A stretch of 64,000 bases of DNA. Source: Epiperipatus broadwayi (lineage: Eukaryota; Onychophora; Udeonychophora; Euonychophora; Peripatidae). The translations under genes were made by a program, and so were the position numbers. A model generated the notes under the pieces. The model was not told where the DNA came from and made no database searches. It saw only the letters and a program-made list of their open reading frames with translations. Positions 14,101 to 25,057 of the stretch are shown piece by piece. How positions within the stretch are numbered: the stretch's first letter is position 1; each line of letters starts with the position of its first letter. The stretch spans positions 1,859,881 to 1,923,880 of the forward strand of contig JAQFVV010012489.1 of NCBI GenBank assembly GCA_028023455.1, given 5' to 3'.

Positions 14101-14512
14101 ATTTTTCTTACAAATGAAATAATGTGTTATGATATAATATTAATCGTAAAGACTAAATAGACAAACTCTTCACATCCTGCTTAACATCAAGCTGGCAAAT
14201 ATTACTATTAAGATTGAATCTCAAATCAAATTCAAGTGATAACAAAGTTTCTATCATTACAATGAAGTATTAAACTTTATGGGAAGAACTAATTTCTACT
14301 AATGCTAAAACCATTAAGAATGAATTGTCTATAATTAAGTATGTAATGACTAACCAATACAGCACTTCAAAACAAATGAAAATAGTAAAATGACCAACAT
14401 TGTACTAGTTAGTATACTTTATATTTGATTATAGATTATTCATTTGCAATGTTTTTTTTTAAAATGAGTAAAAATTAGCTCTATTAGATGATGTTTAATG
14501 TTTGATTGGTTG
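11166..14512. other. AT-rich DNA with (TA)n tracts
   Basis: No gene is visible. Interrupted (TA)n tracts occur at about 11436-11530, 12812-12830 and 13907-13921. A tRNA B-box-like stretch (agttttgaatcct) occurs near 13252-13264, too decayed to call. Confidence 0.5.
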
Positions 14513-14640
14513 AAAAGAGCTTTATTTAGTCAGGCATTGGTGGTCGAGAGGTCAGCGATGCTTTGCAAGCAATTGTCTTGGGTTGGCAGGTTTGCTTCCC
14601 GGCTGTCTATGACATGAGAAAAATAAAAGAGCTTTATTTA
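14513..14640 (+). mobile_element. Short tRNA-derived SINE with perfect target duplication
   Basis: A 96-base body (14529-14624) sits between two identical 16-base copies of aaaagagctttattta (14513-14528 and 14625-14640). The body starts gtcaggcattggtggtcgag, like the 5' half and A box of a leucine/serine-type tRNA. It has ggtttgcttcc as a B-box-like motif near 14590-14600 and ends tatgacatgagaaaa with an A-rich tail. There is no obvious LINE-derived tail, so this is a minimal tRNA-only SINE. A shortened relative with its own perfect 16-base duplication lies at 53857-53938. Perfect duplications imply recent insertion. Confidence 0.8.
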
Positions 14641-17600
14641 CATTTGAGCTTGATTTGATGTTAACCCATAATAATATCATTTGTCAATCTGGTTTTTTCT
14701 ATAAGAGTGGAAGTGGAATATACAAATAGACTCACAGTCAGTTGATAAGGATATTAAACAGATACTAAAAAGTTATTCCTCTTCAGTATTTACAGTTGGT
14801 TTGAAATACTATATTGGTTAATTTATTTGATATTAATATGTCTGAATGTTTAGTTCCTAAATTATTTAAATACTAGAAAGCAATAATGAAGGTGAAGAAT
14901 ATTTCAAATAGTTTTCAGGAATTCTCTTGGTAAATTCTACGAGTTTATCGGGTCCAGAGTTGAATCAGAAACTTTCAGCTATATATCATTTTTGAACTGA
15001 TAATTCAATATCAAGTTAAAAAGTTACTTCACATGCAGTGTTATTGTTTTCTTTACACGAATAAAATAAAAATCGGATCGGAAAATAGATGAAAAAATCA
15101 ATTCTATTTTTAGATGAAGATTATCCTTGCTATGTAATTGACAATTATTCATATATCTGAGTCATAGTCTATTAAATGTGTTTTTATTTTATTTTTAAAA
15201 GTCATAATTCTAAGATTTGTTTTTCAGCATGCTAAAATATTCTGAATCACATTTTTTAAATCCATTTGCTTGAATTTTCTTCTAATATTTCTTGACAGGC
15301 AAGCCAGCCAGGCATTCATTGGATACATTTTGTACTTTTTAGGAGTCAATGGGTCACTTTATTCTAGCAGGAAACTTTTCAGATTTTTTCCTCTAGAATA
15401 AGTTTATAGCATTGTATTAATTTTATATTACAAGTTTCTATATAGAAAATGTCATTTTTCTTATTTTTATTAGCAGAGAAAAAAACGAAAATCTTATTAC
15501 TTCACTGTTTAAATGAAATACTTTATACTTCTAGGCAAAAAAAGTATATGGAATTTATGTTTTTGAATCGTAGATCATTAAAAAATATATATTTGACATT
15601 ACTATGGTATACATATATACTTATATTTTTTAACATAAATGTATGTATTATGCCTTTATATTCACTAATTATTATCTATATACTGCAATCTGAAAGACAC
15701 ACAAATGTAACGTTCACATTCAAATTTTCAGTAGTCTCCATATTCATAGCTATTTGGTCCATGTTTTTACATGCACATATAGGAGCAGAGAAAGGGAAAG
15801 AAAACATATTCATCTTTTAATATAAAATAATCCAAAAACTAAAAATCCATTTTTATTGAACATCCAATCAATTTCAGCAAGAGAAAACACATTCACATAT
15901 TTATATTCACTATTTTGCAAATTAAGTATTAATTTTTATTGGATATCCATCCAACTTTAGCATTTTTTTTTCACTACTACCTATTTTCCTAATTCATGAT
16001 TTAGCAGGTTCTATATTGCAGATGAATCAATCACTTTCCAAATTTGTGATTTAGCAGGTTATATTGTGATCAGGCCAATTATTTTCCAAACTGAGAATTT
16101 AGTATATAATGATCCTTTCTTTTGTAGGCATTAGGAGATTTAATTGGATGTTTTCTTTTACATATATTATAAGAATGGTTGGAATAAAGATAGTAGTCTT
16201 AAAGATAGGACCTTAGCCAATCATATTGATATGTTTATCCACTTTCTTGACAGATATCACAATATTAGAGATCTGGATGAATTATAATAATACTTACAAT
16301 TCTACCTGCTTTAATGATTAGATATTCTATCAGCAATTTTAGCCTCAACTTGTAAATGATGGTCAATTAATATCTTTTCTCCAATTTCTATCTATAGCTG
16401 AATGTCTAGACCATAATATATTGCAACAGTATATAAATATGCCATTACATTAATTTAAAATAAAATCATAAAGTTCGCAAATAAAAATAAAATCTATTAA
16501 AAAAACTAAAAGCTAAAATGTTTGTTAAACGTATATATATATATTCGCACAGATGCAAAACTTTAAAAATATTTTTTTTTATAAATAAAAAAAAAAAGTA
16601 TTTGAACGTACTTTTTTATAAAAAAATACAAGATTTAAATATAAAAATATTTTAATAAAGAAATAACGTAAGTAAAAAATAAAAACAGGTATTAATTACT
16701 TCCTGTAATCTGTAAATGGAAATGATTGTTTATTAATTGAAAAGCAAGCTAGCCTTGGGGCTCTTGTGTAATTAAAAAGTCAGATGAAATTTAGATAAGG
16801 AATAAAGAATTAGCTTGTCCAATATAGAAGCGCAAATAAAGGTCTGGACCCTAATGAAAATGATGGATTAGTGATGTTTTGTTGGTTGAATTGGTGTGGA
16901 TACTATAAAAAAGAAATAGTTTTCCTGACAGTTTTCCAACTTGTTTTGGTGAAACGAACGATAAGATGCACTTGTCATTCTCTCTCACTTATTTTAAAAA
17001 ATGAAAAGACTGTGATACCAGAATGGAACCAGCTAATGCTACCTCCAGAACATCAGAGCAGTCTTCCAATGAAGACCTCATGGGAATTAAAAACAGGAAC
17101 CTGGACTCTTCTACCGTGAGCTATGAACTTTACAATTTAAAAAAAAAAAAATTAAGAACTTTCGTTCAAACTTTTAAGATTCAGCTAACCTAAATTAAAA
17201 AAAAAAAACAACTCTTATCTGATTTTCAAATTGACAATTAATGTTTAAATTATATATATCTGACTTATGTTTCAAATTAATTATAAAGGTTTAAGTTTTA
17301 CATACTTGTTTGCTAAAAGAAAAAAATAATTTCCATTTTATTAATTTTATTTGTATTAATATTTATTGCTTAAATTTTAAATGATGAAATTTAAGTTGGG
17401 TATGGACGTTGCATGGATTCGTTAGTGGTTAATTATGTTGTGGTTTTCATATTCGATTAGAATATATAAGTCATCGATGTCACTGCGCATCTTATGATGA
17501 ATGCTATTGGGTTTTCGTGTATTCCCTCTGCAATTGAAGTTATCGATGACTTTGTATTTTGATTAGTTATGTTTATGTTGGAATGTTTTTAACCATGGAA

Positions 17601-18349
17601 TCTATGCAGCCACTCTATACTTAACATTATAACACAAATTGTATAAAATTCATCTGTGCAAATGTATCTAAATATTAAATTTAAGTCGGGCATGAATGGC
17701 TATATAGTTTTGTACAGTTATATTAAGGGAGGGTAATCTTAGGTTATTCATTTTGTAGTTGAATTAGGTCAATGTATTGGATATATTTGTGTAGTTAGTA
17801 GATGTAGTATGAGTTTTGCTACGTGCAGAATCGCTGTATACACCACACCAACCCTTTGCCTATGGATGGGATTGTAAGTTGGCAAAAAGGACCGCAGTCC
17901 CTTCCTATGGAGTTTTTATTTTATTGTTCTTCTTGCCATACAGATGTAACATTCCTGTATTGGTCAAGAGTCAATGTCTTCTCTAACTATACTGTTCAGG
18001 TGTCCATTCCTGACAGTATAGTATATTTGTACTGTTGTATTTCATGCTACATTGAATACATAAATGTATCAGATGGACTGACGCCAGTTTGACTGCGAAC
18101 TTTTGGCCTAAGGTTAAATAAGGGATAGTATATTTTCTTTTCAAATGCAGATCTATGTAGTCTATTCATACTCGACCCTCTAAATAAAATATTAAACTCA
18201 TTGCAATCTATTTAAATGTAAAATTAAAAGTTAATATAAAAATCTAAATGTTAAATCTATTCCTCAAAATTTAAAATGATTCAAAATTTATATGTGCGTA
18301 AATAAATATTTTTATGTGTTAATTTCTGGCAGTGGCTTTTATTTTTTTA
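14641..18349. other. Unassigned; some GC-richer patches
   Basis: Mostly AT-rich noncoding DNA. The reading frames at 15449-15820 and 16871-17119 look like chance, although the second ends in a GC-richer stretch before a run of A. From about 17395 to 18115 the sequence is less AT-biased than its surroundings, with several CpG steps and a gtaagt donor-like hexamer at 17872-17877. I recognise no protein there. It could be a noncoding transcript, an exon or a worn repeat. Confidence 0.4.
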
Positions 18350-18560
18350 TATTTAAGATATAAAGTTATATTTTATTATCTCTGCTGTTCCACTGAGCTA
18401 GTGACTTGGGCTAACAATCTAAATATTTAAATAAAGTGGAATCTTAACAGCGCTATCTGCCTACTTTATAAATTTTTCTAGGCTCAAATGCCTAGATGGC
18501 GCCCTTGTAGTGCAGATTGCGGTTAGATTCAATCTCCACTTTCTTTTGGATCGTTATAAT
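18350..18560. repeat. tRNA-like repeat with hairpin and ggcgcc motif
   Basis: A GC-richer patch contains a perfect 6-base stem hairpin, ctaggc-tcaaat-gcctag (18478-18495), immediately followed by atggcgccc. The plus strand later reads ggttagattcaatctcc, B-box-like. The minus strand contains tagctcagtgg (around 18391-18401), an exact tRNA A-box. The same 'stem-loop then tggcgccc' layout occurs inside both LTRs of LTR element 1. Probably a tRNA-derived SINE, orientation unsure. Confidence 0.35.
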
Positions 18561-18901
18561 ATATATTTGTTGCATAAAGAAAACATTTCATGGCTTCTCT
18601 TAGACTTGGCAGAAATATTACTATTATTAATTTTTTTTTTAGGCTATTTTAAATAAAATTGTTATTTAAAAATGTACGGTAGTTATGCACTATAAGTACT
18701 GCACTGAGATTATGAGATGAAGTAATTGACATGTAATTTATATTTCTTTCATAGGTAGAGCTGCACTACAATTTATGAATTTCAATTTTTTTTTCAAACA
18801 TTTAATTATTGAAATTGTGACTGGTAAATACATAGATATAGAAGAATCATAATGCAGACTTTTTCTTTAAGCAAAATTAAAAAATATAATATTGTAAGAT
18901 G
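18561..18901. other. AT-rich DNA up to the assembly gap
   Basis: Nothing recognisable. Confidence 0.5.
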
Positions 18902-19401
18902 NNNNNNNNNNNNNNNNNNNNNNNNNNNNNNNNNNNNNNNNNNNNNNNNNNNNNNNNNNNNNNNNNNNNNNNNNNNNNNNNNNNNNNNNNNNNNNNNNNN
19001 NNNNNNNNNNNNNNNNNNNNNNNNNNNNNNNNNNNNNNNNNNNNNNNNNNNNNNNNNNNNNNNNNNNNNNNNNNNNNNNNNNNNNNNNNNNNNNNNNNNN
19101 NNNNNNNNNNNNNNNNNNNNNNNNNNNNNNNNNNNNNNNNNNNNNNNNNNNNNNNNNNNNNNNNNNNNNNNNNNNNNNNNNNNNNNNNNNNNNNNNNNNN
19201 NNNNNNNNNNNNNNNNNNNNNNNNNNNNNNNNNNNNNNNNNNNNNNNNNNNNNNNNNNNNNNNNNNNNNNNNNNNNNNNNNNNNNNNNNNNNNNNNNNNN
19301 NNNNNNNNNNNNNNNNNNNNNNNNNNNNNNNNNNNNNNNNNNNNNNNNNNNNNNNNNNNNNNNNNNNNNNNNNNNNNNNNNNNNNNNNNNNNNNNNNNNN
19401 N
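18902..19401. other. Assembly gap (500 N)
   Basis: Exactly 500 unknown bases. The round number suggests a placeholder, so the real distance is unknown. The right edge opens directly into a repeated AT-rich array, which probably caused the assembly break. Open frames spanning the gap are artefacts. Confidence 0.98.
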
Positions 19402-20506
19402 TTTTGGCATATTTTAATAATCAAACAAAAATGGGAGAAATTGTTCCAAAAGAAATCGAAAATCATTAGAATTATAAACGATATTTAATAATCCAAAATC
19501 ATCATTTTCAATGAAAATGTAGTAAAATGTAAATATTTAAGAATCAAAAAACATTACAATTATTAATAATCAAGAATCAAAAAGCATTCGAATTATTAAC
19601 GATATAAAATAATCAAAAAGCATTAAAATTATTAACGATATTTAATAATCAAAAATCAGTATTTTCAATGATATTTTAATAATCAAACAAAAAGTGGGAG
19701 AAATTGTTCTAAAAAAAAAAAAGGAAAATCATTACAATTATAAACGATATTTAATAATCCAAAATCATCATTTTCAATAAAAATGTAGTAAAATGTAAAT
19801 ATTTAAGAATCAAAAAGCATTAGAATTATTAACGATATAAAATAATCCAAAAGCATTAAAATTATTAACGACGATAAAATAATCGAAAATCAGTTTTTTC
19901 AATGATATTTTAATAAACAAAAGAAGTAATAGTTAAACCCAAATTCATTATTTACGAGTAACTGCCTTTAAAAAAAGTGAAATGGCCGAATTTGACAAGC
20001 AATTTTTACCCGTACTGTTTTCAGACAATAATGATAAGCAATATTTAAGTAATCAACAAACAAAAGCAAGGAATAGGTAAAAAATCATTTTTTTTTGGGG
20101 GGGAAAGGTGTTATTTAACAAACCCAAATTGATTACATTAAAAAAAAAAAAAAAGTGGGAAAAATAGTTCTGAAATATTTAGTACAAGGAACGGTCTTTC
20201 ATAATTGCTGCGATACTCAACAAGATATTTTGGCGGATTTTACAATGAATTTTTAGCCGTAGTTTTCAGAATATAATTATAAGCCATATATAAGTAATCG
20301 AAACAAGGTAAAATCATTTTCTTTTTTTTTTTTTGGGGGGGGGGGGTGGTATTTAACAAAAAAACCAAAAAAGAAATTGTTCTAAAAATTTAAAGTACAA
20401 ACAATTTCCTTTCTGAGCTACTTATTAATAATCAAGAATCAAAAAGCATTCGAATTATTAATGATATAAAATAATCAAAAAGCATTAAAATTATTAACGA
20501 TATTGG
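19402..20506 (+). repeat. AT-rich satellite-like array, left part
   Basis: Words such as attaacgatatttaataatc, ttttcaatgatattttaata and aagaatcaaaaagcatt recur at several spacings (19440-19910 and 20420-20506), giving units of a few hundred bases built from shorter sub-units. A second repeated pair starts at ggccgaatttgacaagc (19984) and at ggcggattttacaatg (about 20231), roughly 245 bases apart. Each ends in a T run followed by a G run. The array continues beyond the Merlin insertion and probably into the gap. Confidence 0.7.
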
Positions 20507-20665
20507 AAAAACTGACTTATAGCGTCTGAAAAATGCGCCCTCTATTTCTAAAAAAACAACTACTTTTTCCCCCTAATAACTGTATCCAAATTTATATAAG
20601 TGTATGTAACTATATGTAAGTGTAAATGTTAATAAAAAAAAAAAAAAAGGAAAAAAAACTTACAT
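20507..20665. repeat. Merlin left terminal inverted repeat
   Basis: Begins aaaactgacttatagcgtct and runs through gcgccctct and the tandem gtaagtgtaaatgtt words to a poly-A tract. It pairs with 22025-22180 over about 150 bases with few mismatches. Short gta/gtaa-rich words inside could be transposase-binding sub-repeats. Confidence 0.85.
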
Positions 20666-20790
20666 TTACATGCGTATTTTTCATTTATAGCGGTCTTTGC
20701 TGTATATGTAACTGTAAATAAATGACGTATATTAACTGTAAATGTTTTTACATAAAGAAGAATAAATAACCAAAAAATGAACTTACATTT

Positions 20791-21766
20791 TTAGGAGTAG
20801 TTTGAAGCTACACAAACGAGGAAATGCACAAAAAGGTCGTCACGTTCGTGCAGATTTCTGAAAGAAAATTCCTGCAGGTAGGATGAGAACAAAGGTCTGC
20901 TTGTCCCAAATTGGTATTTTAGCTTATGCTTTGCTCTCATCCACAGATTTTCCACATTATTCATGTGTATAAGCTCGTCATCCGGGTCAACAAAGTTGTG
21001 TTGATGGACGATGACAGAGTGGAGATAGACACCATTTGAAAGACCGCTAATATTATTGTACACACGCCAGCCATCACTGATAATATGGGTTCCAGGCAAA
21101 ATGTGTTGCTGGATGAGTGCTTCTAAAGTGTCAGCCGATCGGTCTGTGACTTCAGATAGGAAACATTTTTTCAAGCCTCTTTCTATCCCACCGAACACCC
21201 AACGGCCTTCTCTGAATGCCCCTCTGTTGTATTTTTGGTGGAAAAAATAGGACTCATCGATTTCAACTATCTGTGGTTCACCGTTGGCATGAAATCCGCC
21301 GAGAAGTGCTGGATTTCTGTCCAAATATGTAGCACATTTTTCCCAGCAAAAATTACACCAGCCTATGATCACTCATTCGCTCACCTTTATCTTGCGAACG
21401 ATCATGTGAATAGGTGAATTAAAAGACCAGTAAAATGCTATACGAACAATGGTGTTCAAAGACAGATGGCTGCAGAAAAAAAATGAGCCACTTCTTACTG
21501 CTGTACGTTGTTCACACATTCTGCATTGCCATCTAACACCATCTATGCTGGCCAAATATTTTACTAGCGAACATTGAATGTTGCAATGCAGACATAGCAT
21601 GCTGTTCTTTAACAGATGCCTCCTGGACAGCCACTTCATGGTCAATTCCACAGTTTGCAATTGTTCTATCAGGCAGACGAGTGTTCCATGTTTCTGACAG
21701 AACATCTGAAACATCCATAATCTCATTTGGAGGCACTATTGTTGTGATATGCACTCTAGCTGCCAT
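20791..21766 (-). pseudogene. Merlin transposase, broken
   Basis: The gene reads from an ATG at 21766 downward. An N-terminal stretch (MAARVHITTIVPPNEI) is followed by a zinc-ribbon-like segment with MLCLHC and WQCRMC and then RSGSFFF. The catalytic domain (20791-21372) reads VEIDESYFFHQKYNRG (first D, residue 39 of that segment), HIISDGWRVYNN (second D, residue 100) and NNVENLWMRAKHK (glutamate, residue 141), the DDE order of ISXO2-like transposases. Two lesions are visible: a frameshift between the first and second segments near 21630, and a TGA stop at 21373-21375 in frame with the catalytic domain. About 310 residues in total would be usual for the family. Confidence 0.85.
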
Positions 21767-22024
21767 TTTTTATAAATAGAAAATTGCACATGGTAAAGCA
21801 AAATTAGTTCAGAATTTTACACGTGTCAAAAATGACAACAAAGTACAGTAGTTCATAATTTTTACAGCAGGGACTTTTTGGGTGAGACTAAATAGAGCCT
21901 AAAAAAGTAAGTTTTCTTACATCCATTTTATTTATTAATCTTCATGTAAAAAATACATTTATAGTTAGATACACTTTGCAATTACATAGTGAGAATGACG
22001 TACTTTGACACACGGATCCTAAAT

Positions 22025-22180
22025 GTAAATTTTTTCCCCCCTTTTTTTTTTTATTAACATTTACACTTACATATAGTTACATACACTTATATAAATTTGG
22101 ATACAATTATTAGGGAGGAAAAAGTAGTTAAGTTTTTTAAAAATAGAGGGCGCATTTTTCAGACGCTATAAGTCAGTTTT
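22025..22180. repeat. Merlin right terminal inverted repeat
   Basis: Mirror image of 20507-20665: a T-rich tract, then aacatttacacttacatata, the gagggcgcattttt block and a terminal agtcagtttt ending at 22180. It differs from the left copy by a few substitutions and small indels. Confidence 0.85.
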
Positions 22181-22430
22181 ATTAACGATATTTAATAATC
22201 AAAAATCAGTATTTTCAATGATATTTTAATAATCAAACAAAAATGGGAGAAATAGTTGTAAAAAAAAAAAGGAAAATCATTACAATTATAAACGATATTT
22301 AATAATCCAAAATCATCATTTTCAATAAAAATGTAGTAAAATGTAAATATTTAAGAATCAAAAAGCATTAGAATTGTTAATGATATAAAAGAATCAAAAA
22401 GCAGAAAATTAGCAATAAATTCAAAAAATT
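22181..22430 (+). repeat. AT-rich satellite-like array, right part
   Basis: Resumes the same words (attaacgatatttaataatc, tcatcattttcaataaaaat, aagaatcaaaaagcatta) directly after the Merlin element, showing that the transposon landed inside the array. The array fades out near 22430. Confidence 0.7.
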
Positions 22431-23254
22431 ATTAAGCAAAAAAAAACTAAAACACCTCTTTCTTGAAATAAGACAGTAGGTAAAAGACAGATATTTACCA
22501 CAATTCACCGCAGTATTATAAAATCTTGAAAACACCTTGACCATTTCTATCGATTAGTCATGCCAATGTTTCAGTTGCCATGACATTGTTTTGGTTCATC
22601 ATCGATCCTATCTACTGGCTGCTTGTGTAGAACATCATATCTTAGTTAATACTCAATTACCTAATAAAATAACATTGTCTGTCTTTTTGTACCATAGTTG
22701 AAAGTAGATTCATAATTGTTTGCAAGATGGATTACTATAGCACAAGAGAGATTGCATTAATATATAGTTAGAACTTTAATTTTAAAAAATGTTTATCAGC
22801 ATTTCAATATATTACATATTATTTAGGCAATGTAGAATTAGATATTTATATACTTCACAATACAACACAACATAAAAGTGAGTTGCCACATTACATTAAT
22901 GAAATTTTGGCAGAATTCATGAAAAAATTCTTTAAAAATATGTAAATCAACTACATTGTCTTACTATCTTCCATATCTGTACAAAAAATTAAATCTATGA
23001 ACATGAAACATGAATGAAATGCTAATAATTTTTATTAGTCATTTATTAAACTAGACATTATACAATAATGAACAATATTTCTGTAGTGTAAATTTCATTA
23101 CACTTAACATATTATTTATTATTGCATAATCTCTAGTTTAATGAATGATTTAATAAGAATTATTAATATACTTTTATTAAGTGATTTGTGTCAAAATTGT
23201 GAGGGCCACACACTTGGCACATCAATTAAACTATAATATATTGCTATATATAGA
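22431..23254. other. AT-rich DNA, no gene seen
   Basis: No coding or repeat signal recognised. Confidence 0.5.
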
Positions 23255-24085
23255 TATACAATCAAAATTACTACAAATTCACAGCACAAACAGATAAGCC
23301 AAAAAAAAAAAAAAGAAAATTTAAAGCACTACAAATGGTTTCACTGCTACAAGCAGAATTCTCAAGTGTAAAGGACTACACAAAACATTACCCACAATTC
23401 CACTTACCTTCCATCCACCTTTAATATTAACAGAACTTTTAAATAAGTTAACTACTTTAGAATCATAAATTTTTAATAATATTATTTAATTGTTTTTTTA
23501 ATTTCATTTCTCTCAAAGAAGACAACCTCAGCTTCATCAAAATTAATAATGGGATCTGTATCTTTTACATGGATATATAAGGCAGAACTAAAACTATTCA
23601 TGGAGTACAGTATATTATTCCTTGTCTTTGTAAAAAGGTATATATAGATCAGTGTAGTTTGAGTTTAAATGAAAGAATAAAGGTACATTAAAGTAGAGTT
23701 AGAAATAAATCTTAGTTCTGCCTTATATATCCATGTAAAAGATACCACATTATTAATTTTGATGAAGCTAAGGTTGTTTTCTTCAAAAGAAATGAAATTA
23801 AAAGAATTAAAGAATATTATTAAAATGTAAGCTTCTGAAATAGTTAGCTTACTTAAAAGTTCTTTTAATATTAAGGGTGGATGGGAGGTAAGTGGAATTG
23901 TGGGTAATGTTTAGTTTAAATATGTTGTTATTTTGTAGTCCTTTACACTTGAAAAGTCTGTTTGTAGCCATGAAACTATTGGTATTGTTTTAGAGTTTAT
24001 TTTCTTGACTAGTCTGGTTGAGTTGTGAATTTGGGGTAATTTTGATTATTTATTGAGTAATTTAACTTTATGCTTTTAATATATA
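23255..24085. mobile_element. Head-to-head pair of Penelope-like 3' ends
   Basis: The left arm (about 23260-23605) is the reverse complement of a Penelope-like element 3' end, and the right arm (about 23590-24085) is a plus-strand copy of the same end. Shared blocks are tttcactgctacaagcag with tctcaagtgtaaaggacta on the left, and gtcctttacacttgaaaag on the right. The right arm encodes broken remains of the GIY-YIG end (CSLSLNERIKVH, then FDEAKVVFFKRNEIKR). Both arms match the intact-looking element at 32846-35881. Inverted, 5'-truncated neighbours are a known habit of Penelope-like elements. The pair forms a fold-back several hundred bases long. Confidence 0.75.
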
Positions 24086-24260
24086 TATACTGAACAGTGA
24101 AAAAGATAAGCATAAAAGACTGTGGTCTGGGACAGCTGATGAGTGCTGATTCAGTATGAAATGTGCATCTTGGGGATCATTGATCTTTTCCACATGTCTT
24201 TGGACATAAGTTTATGATTACACCCATCCACAAGATATTAGAAGAAGTTAAAAGCCAGTC
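24086..24260 (+). repeat. Copy of a dispersed 'gatgagtgctg' repeat
   Basis: Contains cagctgatgagtgctgattc, agtatgaaatgtgcatcttg and ggatcattgatcttttcc, a close match to blocks at 60585-60630, 63262-63340 and 63662-63740 and, reversed, near 60010-60110 and 61940-62060. No coding capacity. Confidence 0.6.
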
Positions 24261-24575
24261 CCTATTTTGTATGGCATAGTGAAATTTATCCTACAGAAAT
24301 ATTCAATAGTAAACGAAATGTTCCTTTACTATCACTTTATTATAGGGCTTCATTAATTGAAAAAATCAACTAACATTATAGAGTTAGCTATCATAGAGAA
24401 ACAAAAAAAAAAAAACAACAACAATGTACTATTATAAAAATGATCATAAATGCTTTAACATTTTATATAAAAATGCCATAACTACTTATTTATAAAATAG
24501 ATATGATAATTTATTGGAAGATATTTGTAATTTCACTGTTTTATTTTAAATATAGCAATGAAAATATTATAAATA
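24261..24575. other. AT-rich DNA, no gene seen
   Basis: No signal recognised. Confidence 0.5.
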
Positions 24576-25057
24576 ATCTAAATTAGAGATTAGCAAACTT
24601 TTTAACATGAAAAGTTATTTTGTTTAAATCTCCATCTCTTCCCCCATTAAGAGCTGCAAAGAAGAGTAAAGAGCCACAAGGACAGAGATAAAAAAATATG
24701 TTCCTGAAAAGTATTAATTTTTAAATGGCTGAGGATATATCCAAACGTACATCCTAAGGGAATAAAAATTCTTTTAAAAATAAACAAATAAAAACAAAAA
24801 TTTACTTTGATTGTTTCATTTATTCACAAATTTCTAATATTTAAATATTCATCATAAACAATAATTACTAATTAAGAAACAACATTGTAATGCACATGCG
24901 CATTTTTCCTCTCCTAAAGTCATCAAAATATTTATTTACAAATTTACAAGAGGAAGTAAAAAATATATTTATGTTTATCATGATAAAAAGAGCCAAAAGA
25001 TTGAGATAAAAGTTATATGTGACTCCCAAATGCAGTTTGCCAATCCCTGATCTAGAC
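24576..25057. mobile_element. Non-autonomous hAT element (MITE)
   Basis: The ends are imperfect inverted repeats: tagagattagcaaactt on the left (from 24584) and, reading inward from the right end at 25049, cagggattggcaaact. This is the TIR pattern of hAT elements. Eight bases outside the ends, atctaaat (24576-24583) and atctagac (25050-25057), are a plausible 8-base hAT target duplication with two changes. Subterminal agagccaca and gagccaaaag words also fit. The 466-base body has no reading frame, so it would depend on a hAT transposase supplied elsewhere. Confidence 0.65.

Larger units (their letters stand above)
20507..22180 (-). mobile_element. Merlin (IS1016/ISXO2-like) DNA transposon
   Basis: The element is bounded by long terminal inverted repeats of about 150 bases. 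It encodes, on the minus strand, a transposase with the DDE pattern of the Merlin superfamily, the eukaryotic relatives of bacterial IS1016/ISXO2. Total length is 1674 bases. The word attaacgatatt flanks both sides, with an extra gg on the left, but this word belongs to the satellite unit, so the target duplication (8-9 bases in known Merlin elements) cannot be separated from it. The inverted repeats are very similar, but the transposase is broken, so this copy could move only with help in trans. Confidence 0.85.

Noticed and set aside
15449-15820. 123-codon frame with hydrophobic stretches
   Set aside because: Rich in I, L, F, Y and K as expected of AT-rich noncoding DNA. No motif, and no coding-like composition compared with its flanks.
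18852-19469. Long open frames across 18852-19469 on both strands
   Set aside because: They consist almost entirely of unknown bases from the 500-N gap.
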